Origin: Symbiodinium natans
Lineage: Eukaryota; Sar; Dinophyceae; Suessiales; Symbiodiniaceae
NCBI GenBank assembly: GCA_905221605.1
Contig: CAJNDS010002143.1
Coordinates: forward strand, 258,061 to 322,060
Length of the DNA: 64,000 nt
Direction: 5' to 3'
The notes under the pieces are model-generated. The model was not told the DNA's origin and searched no databases. It worked only from the letters and a program-made list of their open reading frames with translations. Both the position numbers and the translations under genes were made by a program. Of the stretch, positions 1-13,339 are shown piece after piece (position 1 is the stretch's first letter; the number at the start of each line of letters is the position of its first letter).

Positions 1-919
1 GAACCTCCATCAGATGCCAAAGCCCCACCGAGAGCCCGTGAAGAAGCTCTACAAGCCAAATCCAAAAAACCACCTACCATGCCATCACACCAGCTCGGGA
101 AGTACTTGAACCCTCCATTCTTACCTGAATTGATGACACCCTGCTGTTTTTGTCGGCACTAACGAGAAAAGCTGGAGGGCTCGCAGTCCGAAGGTTTGGG
201 TCGCCGCACATAGGCTGCAGCCACCTCCGAGGCGCCGAGCCTGGCATACTCTTACTGTTGGTTCGCGGGAAGCCCTGGAATGAGGTACCCAAATATACCC
301 TTTGAGGAATTATGTAGGGTACCTCACTCCCCCATTCCCTACTACAACAGTAAGTACTGAAGTCACAGAGTCAAAGAGTTTGGCTCTCTCTGAGGCTTTG
401 GCAAATGGCCAATGAGAATCAAGACATTTCAAGACCCCACTATAGCATCTCATGCCGGAGGGACCAAAGCCGTGAGTCGTCACTCTTACGATCCAAGCTG
501 CCATAGTAGGAACTCCTTAGCCGGAGTTCATCAAGCACACCTCCAGCAAAGTAAGACAACGCATCGCTGCAGGCAAGCCATGTCTCTGAGGTGACTGCAT
601 GACATGCCGGCAAAGGGCGAAACGCAAGAGTGCGGTTTGTTTGTTTGTTTGTTTGTGGTGTTTCGTGCTTAGGCCCGTCTTGCCCCCCTCCGGCCCACCC
701 AAATGGTTCCCACTCCCATGCTTGCATTTTTCCAATGAAAGGACCCCAACAAAAACCGCCAGCACAAAGCCCTAAGTGACATACTTTGCTAGACGACGTC
801 GCTTCCCATGCATTACCTGCCTCCGCCCACATGGCCTACATCTTACAAGTCCGGCTACTCACGTGGAGCCAGAAGGATGCGCGCAGGTGGCCAGCTAATT
901 TGGGTTGCCCTAACTAGCA

Positions 920-1408
920 TTACACCGAAAACTTGGCAACGTCTTCCTCCATGTTCCTTATGAGCTCTCTTCCAACATGGTGTGATGACAAGAGAGTATA
1001 CTTTTCCTCCCAAAGATTTTTCCTGCGCATCTTGCCAGTGTTGATGCGGCCGCCGGCCAAGCCGGACACCAGTATCAACGACTCTATCGCAGCTCGGTCA
1101 CTTGTGACCGTGTGCTCACGGTAACAAGCAAAAAGCCGTGCGCAACACGAATTTCCACTGCTTTGCATGCCCCTCCCGAGAGCTTTGTCAGAATGCTTCT
1201 GGGGATTCAGGAGGCCAGGTGCAATGCAGCTTGCTTTAGGTGCACTTCGCAGCAATGCAAAGCATCACCCTTGAGGTGTGCCAAGCCATCTACGAAACTC
1301 ATTATCAGGAGGCGATTTGGGGAGACAGGCGGCACCAAAAAGATGCTGTCTGGAAACTCCATGTTCATGTCCTGCAGAAATGCCAACATAGCCGTGCGTC
1401 CAAGCACG
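920..1408 (-). CDS. Exon-like coding segments, unknown protein (weak ABC1-kinase resemblance)
   Basis: Two minus-strand stretches read like protein rather than shadow. One, about 1285-1370, follows a good acceptor (CTGCAG then GAC) and contains NRLLIMSFVDG, which resembles the short motif in ABC1/ADCK atypical kinases where a conserved arginine-valine-leucine-methionine-glutamate-phenylalanine block precedes a glycine. The other, 923-1090, is rich in charged residues (KMRRKNLWEEKY) and ends in a stop. Whether the two belong to one gene is not clear, because the frame changes between them and no strong splice pair was fixed. The kinase idea rests on one short motif and could be chance; no catalytic lysine or aspartate motif was found nearby. 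Confidence 0.3.
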
Positions 1409-4400
1409 CGCCGAGCCCCCGCACTTATCTCCTAACTCTCTCGCACGCCTGTCCGTCCACCAGCGCCAAATATTCATGCGCTCCAACGGAACTCTGTCTG
1501 GCCAGCCCCAGTCTGGGGTCCCTATCAACATTCAGGCCCCCCTCTTTTTGGTAGACCTCACAACTTACGTGGACATGGCTGGGGGTGGGGGCCCAAGCTT
1601 CGATAAGTGTCAGAACTGGTGAAGGGCGGCGAATTTCTTCTGCTCACGCCTCTGCCGTCCGGCTTCTAGAAGAACTCATCCTGCGGCAACCCTGCAACGC
1701 TGTTTGTGGCTTCCAGCCTGATTGAAGAACTGCAAACTGCAAAAAAAGCTCACTAAACACACAGACCCGACGAGGCTTAATTTGATCTTGAGGGCCACAA
1801 TCGAATTCAAGCCGAGCCTAGAAATCACAGACCGACTTGACTCTGGATTCCTCCCATAAACACCGAATCCTCTCGACTCTCTGCTTCTCTTCTTTCCGAA
1901 GCACTGGCCATGTCTGCAAGGCAACGTAAAGGTCCCCAAAATCCTGACACCCGTCCAGCTCTACTGCCTAATTTGACCTCCCGTCAAGCTCCTCACGAAG
2001 TTAACCCCCCCAACCTTCCCATGTCCCTACAACTAACGTGGAATCTCCCAGGCGCCCTTAACTGCCAGAGCCCCAGCATCCCTAGTACCATTGAGCCTCG
2101 ATCTCCTGCTTCTCACAGAGCCGAGGCGGGCCTCGCGTGATTTTGGGATGGGATTCGTTTTCGAGGTTCAGCGCGGTAAGGCCGGTAAGGGTGCTGGACT
2201 TTACGTGATGCTATGGGACCCGGCATTTCGCGGGTCCACCCAACCAGAGGGAAGTAGGAAGTTTAGGGGGTCATCGACCCCGACCTTGGGAAACTCCTGG
2301 CAGCTTGATGTTGATGAGAGAAGTTAAATTTCCAAAAGTAGGGCGCTGCTTCCCATGCGTCGGGGTCCGAGTCGTATACCCTGTCTTAGGCCTGCGAGGT
2401 TAGAGGGTCACCCCGGAACAAAACTCATCCGGGTTCTTGGAATCTGGGAGACCGCGAGCCGCTTTTCGACTAAAAAAAAGGTGTTCGAGGCGCCCTTTGT
2501 ACGCATTTAGAGTGCACAGCACTTATCATGGCTGTGAAAGACCGGGATAAACAAAAAGCACGTAAGGATCAAACCAATCAACAGATTACCAAGATAAAGA
2601 ATTCCAAGGCTGTAAATCCGTTTCTCCGGATTTCATAAAGAAGCTGTATTTCCTGGAGTTCTCTCTCAGGACGCAGTGCAGGGCATGGACTGGCATTAGT
2701 GTCGCAGATTGAGGGTTTAGGACTTAAGGCATCGTGTCTTTAGGGTCAGGGGCACGCAAGTGCATTAAGAGCTTGTAACGTTTCGGGCTGTCTTCCTTTT
2801 AGATAGATTCGGGTTGATTGGTCCTTCTTTGTCCTGTTGATATCCACCCCTGTGAAAGATCAGCTTGATAGGCTGTGATGCTAGGCTCGGCTCGTCTACG
2901 CGACACGAGTCGGCAAATATCTGCTCCACGCAGCACAGGCCGTGTGACCTCTGAAGCCCAGAAGTGGCCCCTTATGACCTTATGGGCCCTTCAGAATCCT
3001 TCTCAGATTCTTGAGCCGCAAGAAAGCCCCACACGCTGAACCAGCTTCAGCTCGCGGCTCACACCATCCATCGTCGGCGTGGATTCGAGACTTGTACCTT
3101 CCCAGGTTCGGTCAGGAAAAGCCTGTGGGGGGGGGGGGGGGTTCGAGCGTTGAATTATTCTGGCTGCCTGTGCTGCAGGCTTCAAGCGGGGTCACTTGAA
3201 TCGATGAGGATGGTGCTGCAGCTCATGTTGGCCTCCTCCTCCTCGGGGTCAGTGAGCGAATGCAAGTGAAAGAGCCATGTCGTAAAGGCCCCCTATCTTG
3301 ACCCCACAAAAAACTCAGGTAGCACTAAATTCTGCCAGACTTCAACTTTGCCCTCCCTGCCCACTTAAACCATCCTTGAGCCTTGCCAAGCGGCCTGTTC
3401 GCTTCGGCCCTCCTTGGAGCTGCCGTCCTCTGCTGGGCCAGAATTTTCCATGTTCTGGGGGTAGGAAGGCACCAGAGAGTTGAGGAGCGGTGTCAGGGCA
3501 GCTAAGAGTTGGAGAACTCGGTCTAAGTTGGAGTTTAAGTCTGAGGTGGGTGGAATGCCCTCGAGGCTTGAGTGCGCAGCCTCCAAAAGGCAAACAAAAA
3601 TGACGATGCCTGGTGAAGACCTTATGTGCAGAGCAAGTCTCATCCTGTTCGACGTCTTCGTCTTCATCAGGCTGGTCTGTCTCCTAAACACGATGAAAAA
3701 GCAGCTCGAGTTGATGGGGTGTAGAAAGCATGGCAGAAGGATGTGGCCCTTCTGCAAATCATGGATCCATGGGCCAGGGATTTCAGATTCTCTGGGTGCT
3801 GCTCACTTATTTTTCAATCGAGTTCTCAAGAATCAAGAACATCCAAAGAACATCATAGCACATCCAAGTCTCCCCCTCTTCCCGCGGCAGCGCCCCGCGG
3901 AACTTAGGCCATGAGGCCGAGCCTCCCAGCGGATCCTCAGCCTCAACCAGCTTGGCTTCGCCTCTGCTCGCGTCTCTCGCGTCCGTGGCGTGAGCTCGGC
4001 GAAAGGATGGCAGCGACAGCCTCTTCTCCTCCAGCTGCGTCAGCCTCTGCTTTCCAAGCTCTTTTCCGGGTGCACTGAGTCGGCGTAGCCTCGAAGGCTC
4101 ACCGGATGTCCGAACAATCCCAGGAGGGACCTCACGGAGCTCCTTTTGACCCAATCGGCTCCGCCTCTCCTCGTCCCTCTTTGCATTGGCTTTTACCTGG
4201 ACGAGTCATTGCTGAGGCGCCGAAAGCTGGCTAAGCTTTCCCGAGCCCGAAGCTTTCTTCAGAGCTTTCTTAGATCCCTTCAGACCGCGGCCTCTTTGGC
4301 CAACTTCTCGGCCACCTGACAGCGATAGCCAGTAGGGTTGGGAAAGAAAAAAGGGGGCGCGCCTAACTGAAAGGGCCACTTTGGCCCAAGCCCTAAACCG

Positions 4401-6817
4401 CAGAACCCCCCCCCCCCCCCAATATACTCCAAAGAAGAAGTTGCAGCCGGGATGGCCTCCTGTGCCTTCTCCTTAAGGCACGGAGGCAAGGGGCCAGCAC
4501 GGCCAACCGAAAACAGGCCGCTGGGATTCTGGGATGCCACAAGGCCTCTTTGAATTTGGGTTGATGTAGCTTGAATGTAGCTTGTTGTCACTTCTCCTAG
4601 GGCTGAGAGGCTAAACTCGGCTAGACTTGCCTTCGAAGTGCACCCGTCTAGTACAAGACGGTCGGCTTCACCGAATGCAGGAACCCTACCAGGATGTCAG
4701 CAAATAAGCTAAGCTGCGAAGATACCGTCCATTTGCCATGAATCACAATTCGAGGCGGTGGCAGGGCACATGTCCTCTGCCTCGTCGTCGTCGTCCTCCT
4801 CATCCTCCTCATTTTTGTGGTGGGATCATCCCAGGGAGGCTTACACGTTGAAGGGGCTGCCCTATTCTTCGGGCCTCCACAAGAGCGTTCAAAGGGCTCA
4901 GGGACCTGGATTCGGCAACCATTCAGGATTCACGAGTTAAGCCTAGAGGTTGCCCTGCCTCCTGACAGACTGAGTTCCGTTGCACACGGTGTTGCATGAG
5001 CAGTGGCCATGGAAGCCATTTACGACAGCGTGCACCAAACAATGTTCTCCCACCTTTCGGACTTGAGACGGTTTCGCTTCGGCTCCTCTTCCTCCTCGTC
5101 CTCCTCCTCTTGGTCCACGCTTTGGGTGTCCGAAACCTGCAGGTGCGGCGTAGGTGGACGACAAGGTTTTGCAGCGGTCAGGGGTGGTGCCCGGCATGTT
5201 CATGTATGCGCCATGTTGACATGTGGCCGCTGCCGGAATGGTTTGGGAACCAAAGCTTCGGGGGATCTCAGGGGTGTTCGCCTGACTCTTAAAAATGCTG
5301 GTGTAGCTCCCTGTACGAATCGCCGGAACATTGCCGAGACATGTAGCGCTGGGTCGTAGAAAGCATGACCATAGGCAGGGAGCATGTACAGGAGAAGCCT
5401 TGCAATGCAAGGTCTGGTACTCCCATCAATTCTACTGAATGCAAGACATGAGAATCACTTCCCAGCCGGCGCTTGCCAGGACTGTCCGTGCTGAAGATGA
5501 AGGACAGGCATCTGGTTGATGGCACTCTTCCCAGCTACACGTACCAATGTACCAATTCGGATCCCACAAACGATAACAAGCAACCCACAAAAGTAGCCCC
5601 TGCTGTGCGTGAGATCTTCAGCCTAGCAAGTCTGCACTGGCAGCCTCTGCGCCGAAGCTGGCGAGCTGTGGTAGGCCTGGGGCCTGTCGAGCAAGAAACG
5701 GATGGGGGGTGCCTGGGTTCGCAGTGTAGGGCAGTGTTCGCAGTGTAGGGCAGTGTTGAGAGTCCACCAAATCAACTGGGGTTGCTTTCGTGCACCATTT
5801 GGAGTGAGTGTGTAGCGAAAGAAGCAATTTGAGCAGGTCCAAGATTCAATATGGCCCCTTGATTGGGCATCTGATGTAAAAATTCTTGTCTGGCACAGCG
5901 CCCTGCCGCCGACCTCGACGCCTTCTTTGCGCACAGTCCGCCTCAACCTGTGACGGCGAGATTTATGGCAAGACGGATTGTTGACTGCATCTGGTCAGCG
6001 ATACAAGGCAAAACCATCCGGCACAAGACGCTCAAAAGCGGGCAAGGTGTGATTGAACAAGCCAGAGAAGGCAAACACGAAAGGAAGCAGCAGCATATCA
6101 ACTAGCAAAAGAACAGGACGGTAGCAACAATCCTGACAAAAAAGGTAAACATAGGATGCAACTACTGTCACCACCCCCATCTTCTTTTTCGAGTTGCACA
6201 TCCTCCTCAACCCGTACATCTGAGCTTCGAGCTTGATGACCAGGGGTCGTTTCTTCATCGCTTGCATGAACTCAGAGGAGGTGTAGGCCCTCGATCGCCG
6301 ATGGTCCACAGACCTGGGCCGCTGCTTTGAGTGGTGCAGATTTGAGATATTTGAGAGGTTGAGTTGTTTAAAAGGTGTAGCTGTTCAGCCGACATGGTTG
6401 CGCACTGAAGGGGCTGTCTGTCTTGGTGGATGCAAACCAGGGCTTTCAATCAGAATGGCCGGCATTGCCCCTTCACTGCTTCACTGCGGCCCGGCTGCAT
6501 AAATTCATCACCGCAGCGGATGCCTCTCGGCGGGAGCGTAGCGTGACAATCGGCGGTTCAGGGTTGGGCACGGAGGCTGTCCACTCTTTTGCCAGTGTGC
6601 CTTCTGGGACACACTCCCAATGCCAAACCCAAAACCCAAACCGATCCCCAACGGAAAAAGTGTTATTCCGTGTGCCCCACGAGCTCAGCATAGCTGTAAG
6701 CCTGAACTACTCTTGAACTCCAACACTCTCTAAACAGGCAACAGCTCAAGCCCCATCAAGCAGTTTGAGTGCAACTTTTTTTGCGCTCCATGTACGCGGA
6801 TTGAACGAATTTTGCTA

Positions 6818-7507
6818 TCAGCCGTGCTGGCGTTGCACGAGTGCCCTTTCGGGGTTTTGCCCCACGGTGGGTTTTTTTTGCGACTGTTGCGAATACAAGC
6901 TTGCGGGGCCACACTCTTCTTCAATGCTCTCAGTGTACCTTTCCGAAGTCATGCCGCAGTGCACGGGTGCGAATGACGAATTGACCTGATCAAGCGCACG
7001 ACTGGCTGCTGGCCTTGTTTTTCTGCCCAGGAGCCTCTGGTAACCTGGATGCACGAAGAAATCCAGGATCACAGGCTTCAGCAACGATGCACCTCCCTGG
7101 AACAAGTTTGTGGCTCTTCTGAATGAACCCAAAGCTCTCCTCAACTTTTCGGACAGGGTTCCGATGTCTGAGAATCTTGCCCCGACTGAGCAATCCGGAG
7201 ATCCCTGTCTGTTCCTACAAAACTCTTCAACACGACTCTTGCACCTCTGTGGTTCTTTGTCCAGCTCGGCGTGAGCAGCGCAAAACTCACACCAAATGAA
7301 GACCTGTGAAAGGACTCTGAGCCTGGGCTTCGGGCCCTCTTCACCACCAGGGGCACCGGTGGCAAGTTGAGGAATCCTACCCCGATGCGGGCCACGCCTG
7401 GTCCGGCCACAAGGGTCGCCACCTCGGGAAGGCAGCGAAGCGCCCCAGAAGCCCATGAGAGGAACCCATGACCAGGGCGCATGGGCCCTCTTCACCTCTT
7501 TGAGCAC
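6818..7507 (-). CDS. Possible coding frame, unknown protein
   Basis: An uninterrupted minus-strand frame of 229 codons. Its middle part, about residues 85-190, has a composition that looks like a soluble helical protein, for example GTLSEKLRRALGSFRRATNL, while the first 70 residues are glycine/proline/arginine rich and look like read-through of GC-rich spacer. No domain is recognised. The true coding part may be one or two exons inside this range, since a frame of this length can also arise by chance in GC-rich DNA. No neighbour gives context. Confidence 0.22.
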   Translation of the reverse strand: MLKEVKRAHAPWSWVPLMGFWGASLPSRGGDPCGRTRRGPHRGRIPQLATGAPGGEEGPKPRLRVLSQVFIWCEFCAAHAELDKEPQRCKSRVEEFCRNRQGSPDCSVGARFSDIGTLSEKLRRALGSFRRATNLFQGGASLLKPVILDFFVHPGYQRLLGRKTRPAASRALDQVNSSFAPVHCGMTSERYTESIEEECGPASLYSQQSQKKPTVGQNPERALVQRQHG

Positions 7508-10308
7508 CTCTGCCCTAAAGCCCTGAAACCGTCACGAAAAACGCGCTGGGCTCTTTTGAGAGGCGAAGGCGACGGTCGGGATGCGGGATGCAGGACTGAC
7601 ATGTTACTCACGGCCTCGAGACAGCGAAATTCAATAACCGATGTGACACCTCACATTGTTGAGTAGATGCAGCACAGCCTAGGACATCTTTTTGGAGAGT
7701 GTTCGGAGGGAAGATGGAACCATTCAAACCCCTACCCTCAGGCCCGTGGATTGGCCAGAACTGAGAAGTGGTCCATGTCAAAAGCCAGCCAGTCCGAAAC
7801 GCCTGGCGGGGTTTTTGGGCCGGAGTCGAAGCTCTCAAGGGGGGCTGGGTTGCGGTGGTGGCACTCTTTCTTGACACAGACAGCTGCAGCAAAGTACGGA
7901 GAGTCCAGAAAGCACAGAAAGCCCTTAAGAGCAGGAAACCTGCGCAGTCCACTAAACAAGACAAAGCCTTGCCTATGGAATCTGGCGTTGGCACCTGCCA
8001 CGCGAATGATGCCAGGGTCTAACAGTTGTCAGGTATCGCATGTTGTAGATTTGTGTGGCTCAGGGTTTGCTTCAAAAACACTACGTGGGATTGACTCAGT
8101 GGGCAGTTGGTGTGCCTACATCGAACACTTCGGGCTTAGGGATCAAACCCAAGTGTGCTTGGACATCGCAAAACGGGTCATCTGGCCCATCTAACAATGC
8201 AATGTGGCGTCGATGGAAGATGCCTACTAGTGATTGTCGCATGCTGTAGCTGATACGATGACTTCCGGGCAATCTGAACGATTTGCGGAAGCGTCAGTCG
8301 AGCCATAAGCTAAACGGCATGTGTGTGCCAAGGGGCATCGGCAGCAAGGCTACGCGGGGAAGCTTCCTGGCGCAGTTCACCTGAACAAGGACGACATGAA
8401 GGACAATGGTCTTACTTTCTGATGGGATGTGGCTGACGCAGTCCGGAAACACATCGAGTTGAGAAACGATGTCCATCACTGACTAGATGATAAGACCCAA
8501 CCCAGGCTTCTGAAAAAGGAGTTTCTCAGCGGCAGGAAGCTCCCTGAATCAGTGCTAGGGCACTTGAGGCCGAGCTCTCGTCGCTGTACGTGCTACGCTC
8601 CGTGTCAGGGTCTTTTGCATCTCCCACCTTAGGTGCACAGTGCTTGGTAGTACTTGGGAAATCGTGACAAGCTCAATCGCCGTCAGGTTCTTTCGAGATC
8701 TCGGCTCTCGGTATTGTATAGGAGATAGGAGTTCTGAGAAGCCATTCGCTTCAGGATCCTAGCAGCGCTTGCTCAACTGTGGGACTCTTTCAGCTTGCCG
8801 CCTGGCCGCATAATACGACTCTGGTCGTTGCCGGCTTGAAAAATTGAAGATGTGAGGCACGATGCTGGAACTCCTTGCGCAGCCGCGCAGCTGGCCACTC
8901 AAGCTACGGCAAGCTTCCGCGGAAAGCCTTCCCTGAAATGATACTGAGATATACTGATGGGGCCGTGGACCCACTCTCTTGCAAAACTGCCCAGGCTTCA
9001 AGGCACACGATGCAACCGTTTGCCCGGCACGGGCGGCACGGCGTTACCCAGCCTATCCTGAGCCTGGAGCAGTCCCCCCCAGTCGATTCCAAATCGTGAG
9101 GGCATGAAAGTCCTCTGCGCGAGCTCTCGCCGCAATTTGGAGATCTCTGCCTGGGCCGCGGCGTGAGACCTGGGAAACATGGCAATCTGACTTGTGTGGA
9201 ACGCAACTCGACTGCTACAATCCAAAAAACAAAACGGACGCTGCAGACCAACATGGTGCATCCTGGCGCCTGAAGAGACGATGCAAACCGGCCGTGGCAG
9301 CTTCCACAGCACAGTACGGCTGAGCAAGTGGCTGCTTCAGCAGCGTCACTTGGGCCTTCAGCGACACCTCAATACGCGCCCGCAAATTCATGATACAACA
9401 CCGCAAAACAATTTTCCTACAAGCCTGTCGAAGCGAGCCCCTACCACCTCACAAGAGCGTGTGCATGGCCTGCTCCCTCTGCTCCGCACGCGACCACTCC
9501 TCCAATCATTCTGCTGCTGGGGGGCTCTTTGGGGCCAAGGTTTCGGGGATGGCGTCACAAGAAAGGTGACCTTGTGCAGCCATGTCGGGCTGGCCTCTCC
9601 CCACCAGCACTCATCACATGTGTCGCTTAAATTCCGTAGATTCATTTTTCACGCAGGGGATTGCAGGGCATGACGCCGTCCGCGAGCCTGAAGCACACAT
9701 CTACGCCAACTTGTCATCCTGACTACCAAGCAGCGCTTCCCCCACAGGCACTCCCAGTCCTCATCCATAGGTCCCGAGAAGCCGACTGCATGGCATCTTC
9801 AAGCCAGGAGCTGCAGCATCAAGTTCAGACATGTTTCAACTCTTCTGACTCAGCCCTCCGCTGACCGCCCCGACCCACTCTGGGCGTGCGAGCCGCAGCT
9901 TTGGAATTTATGAGTACCATAGGTTCAGGAATGGGGTTTCAGCTGCTGGGGACCGTTTGGATTGCAGCAAAAGTGTGTGGGCAGATGATCGGGCAAGTTC
10001 CCAACGCAGTGTGTGCAGTCGAAGACAGCTGCCTGGTTTATTGGGGCATCCATACAGTGCCTCTGTTTCTCCCGCTGAATCTTTCAACATGTGAAGCATT
10101 GCATGGATCAGTGCAACCCGCACATTGTTCATGCTTCTGCGGGATGATCTCGTGTAGCCTTCCCCAAGATGCATGTGTCGAAAAAGATGCTTCTTCAGAA
10201 CTGGATGACAGCGGGCATCTACCTCCCACCCCCCTTATCGAGGCGTCCCAGGATCCCTGTGAGCATGGCCTGCGGTCCACGATGCCAACCCGGCTCAAGG
10301 CCTAGCTC

Positions 10309-10760
10309 ATGCTCCAGCCGGGCACCTTCATCCCCCAAGGTCTTCGCAGCTGCTCATGCAGCCGGTTGCCTCCTTCCTTTCCAGGTTTGGGGAGCTTCGA
10401 CATGGCTCATCAAACCGTGATTCGCAACGATGAGCTGCAGGTTGACATTAAGTCATTAAGTTGCTCGCATCGCTTTTGTTGCGATGTTTTGCGGATGTTC
10501 CCAGCTGACTCTGCTGATGCTCATGATGCTCCAGCCAGGCGCCTGCATCGATGCTCATGGTGCTCCAGCTGGGCGCCGTCCCCTACCTTCCCAGCCGATG
10601 CAGTTGATGCGCATGATGCTCAAGCTGGGTGCCTCCATCCCCAAACCTAGCTCAAGGCCTTCTTCAGCTGATGACAGCATCCCCCAACTTGGCTCAAAGG
10701 CTTTTGCTTGCTGCTCATGATGCTCCAGCCGAGCGCCTGCACCCCCCGACCCGGCTCAAT
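10309..10760. repeat. Degenerate minisatellite
   Basis: Imperfect copies of a unit close to CATGATGCTCCAGCCGGGCG recur at irregular spacing (near 10311, 10522, 10555, 10612, 10717), interrupted by related GCTCAAG and CAGCTGATG pieces. Copies differ by substitutions and small indels, so the array looks old. No open frame is preserved across it. Confidence 0.5.
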
Positions 10761-11086
10761 GACTCAAGGCTACCGAGGCTGACAGCGCCCATGTCAGCGC
10801 GACTTTCCGTCAACCACCAAGCCCTTTTTCCTCTCCAACTTCAAACAAAGTCTAAACCCGAAGAGCAGTGGCACTGGCTTCTTTTTCACTTGACCGTATT
10901 AAAAGGTTGCCGCTCACAACAATAGGCAGGCCGCTTCCACAGCAGGTGCAAGCATTCCCTTGCAGGAACACACCAGCCCTGGGCTAGAGCAGGAAGCCTG
11001 CGCTACTGCTGAACTGGAAGCCCTGTGACTGGGAGCAGCAAGGCCAGCTGACATGGATGCTGCAGCTTCAGCTTTGTCTGTTAGCA

Positions 11087-11350
11087 CCAAATCATCATAA
11101 TCATAATAATCATAATCATAATAATAACCATGATAATATTTATAATTTAATCATACTAGTAGTAATAATAATAGTAATGTGGTGGTGAGTTTAGGATGGC
11201 CTGCCTTCCAAGTCTGTCCAGGAATCATCTCAAGGGGCCTCAGGCCTGCTGAGATACATCAGACGGGCCCCCGGCACATCACTTCTATTCTTATTGACAT
11301 CATTATTATTATTATTATTATTTCTATTACTTCTATTACTATTATTCTGC
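11087..11350. repeat. AT-rich trinucleotide arrays
   Basis: Two simple-sequence blocks: ATCATAATA-type repeats at 11087-11180 and an ATT-type array at 11295-11345, separated by about 115 bases of unique sequence. Both are strikingly AT-rich against the GC-rich surroundings. Confidence 0.7.
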
Positions 11351-13339
11351 GCCCAACAGGTGGTTATCTACATCAACTGGCTCACTGACTTGAGTGGATG
11401 TGCCAGCCCGTTGAAAACAACTCTTCGTGCGCTACGTGACTGTGAGAGAGCCGTCCGCTTGCTTCGTCAAAGGCTGACATAGGTTCATATTCGCCCCGCG
11501 GCGTAAGCTTGCCGTACTGCTTAGGAGCCGGTCTTTTCCGTCGGAAGCATGCCAGACGACCAAATTTCAAATCCCGATGCACCTTTGCATATTACTTCAT
11601 CTCGCAGGTGGTGGACGAAGCCAGAAAATGCAGAAGATTCCCAAGGCAGTTCTTGTGATTCGAAAACTCATGTTCCACAGGCATGGTCTGATACACATGC
11701 TGGCACATCTCTCCAAAAGATCTCGCACGCGCAAGCACTGCTCATGGCCTGTGTGGGTACTGTGCTAAATGGCACGAGAACTCTTGAGTCCCCGGGCCAA
11801 TGCTGATCCATGGCTGCTTTGCAGCTTTCGGCCAGTTCTCCCATCACGCCGCAGCAAAAGGATGCAAAAGACTAGCGACTAGTAAACTCCAATCTAAAGC
11901 AAGTTACGGCAACACGACGATGTGAGGACTGCGACGCTGGCATCGCAAGGCCGCAACCCCGCCTAACCGGTCGAAGGGACCGTTGGGAGACCCAAAGACG
12001 ACGCACAGGTGGCAGATGCTAAAGGTCTGCTCGACTTGTGAAGACCGGAAGCCTATCATTGAGCATTTCTCGTGTGCCGACCAAGCAGATCTAACGATGC
12101 ACCGCTGGAAAATGTGGCTAAATGTGGCTGGGTCAAAGTTCAGCTGCCTCAGGATCGGCAGCCTCATGACTTGCACCTGCGGATGAAGGTCCAAGGGTGT
12201 CAGGTCTGTCGAAGCTGCATTGCCTACGTTACAATGAGTGTTTCAGTGGGCACGCGCAAACATTCGCCCAGGGATTGTGTCCTTGTCTGTGCGCCCTGCC
12301 CAAACGTCCGCTGGAGCTGTCCTATTGTGCTGTGTGAGAAGAGTCTGGCTGCTAATCCCCCCCCCCCCTCCGCGGCACACCCTAACCCTTATAGAGCATC
12401 ACTTGGGCTTCTGGGGCAGGGTTGGTGAGCACCAGCATGCTTGAACCCTCAACCCGAAATCGAAAGGAAGCCGCAGAAAAGCATGCAGAAACCCCGCGTC
12501 CATCCTGGGAATCCCATCCCAAGCCCCTTGCACCATGGCCCTGAGCTCTATAAACCTTCTAGCATCGAAGAACCCCACGCGTTTCAAGGGCTCTAACATT
12601 CCAGAGGCCGACGTTTTAACATCGGAAAACACCCAAGAAACACTCCAAAACACTACACAAGCATCCCCAAATCTTGCGACCCTTTGAACCCGAGCGGTTT
12701 GCAAACGGCACCAACAACGTTCGGCGCCGGAGCTGGCGGGGACTCTGCCTTCAGGAAAGGCATGTGAAGTAGGGTTTATATTTCTTGTACCCCCAAAAGT
12801 AAACCCTGCTTCATGCAGGGTTGAGGGCCGGGGGTTTAGGGATGTAAGGTGAAGGGTTAGGAGTTTCGGGTCTTGGTAGGTTTTGGGAGCTCTTTGCTTT
12901 TTGGTTTTGCGGCCGTCAGGGCTTCATGGCCGGGATGGAGCACCCTCGCTTCCTGAAATTTTAACGCGTTTTGAGAGTTTAAGCTTGAGGGCATTACTAT
13001 GGCATTGACGTCAAGGGTTTTCAGGCTCTAGGGGGATCGGGTTGAACCTGGAAGTTTTCTTCGGAGTTTTAGTTTTGGCTTAGTCTGCCTAATTATACAC
13101 GGTAAACAATCTCTTTTTCTTTGCTAGAGCCTTCCGCTGCGGGGTTTGTTTGGGCTGAATCCGTGTGAGGTTTGAGTGACGGCGGCTATTCGGAACTTCG
13201 TTGTGTCTGGCATCAACCATCTTTTCCAGGCTTTCCTTGCAGAATCTGACACCTCTGACCACTCTGCCATGCCTCTAACTATCGTCTTCTCCTGTCCCAA
13301 CAGACCTGCGACTGCAAAGAATCTCGCAAATGCACATCC

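Larger units (their letters stand above)
1409..13339. other. Spacer with no confidently recognised gene
   Basis: About 12 kb in which I could not support a named gene on either strand. It holds homopolymer runs (poly-G near 3126-3141, poly-C near 4407-4420 and 12359-12369), short CT-rich trinucleotide tracts near 4785-4815 and 5090-5120, AT-rich trinucleotide arrays near 11.1-11.35 kb and a degenerate minisatellite near 10.3-10.75 kb. One minus-strand frame (6818-7507) might be coding and is listed separately. Since exons in this genome are often only 40-100 bases, unrecognised exons here are likely. Confidence 0.5.
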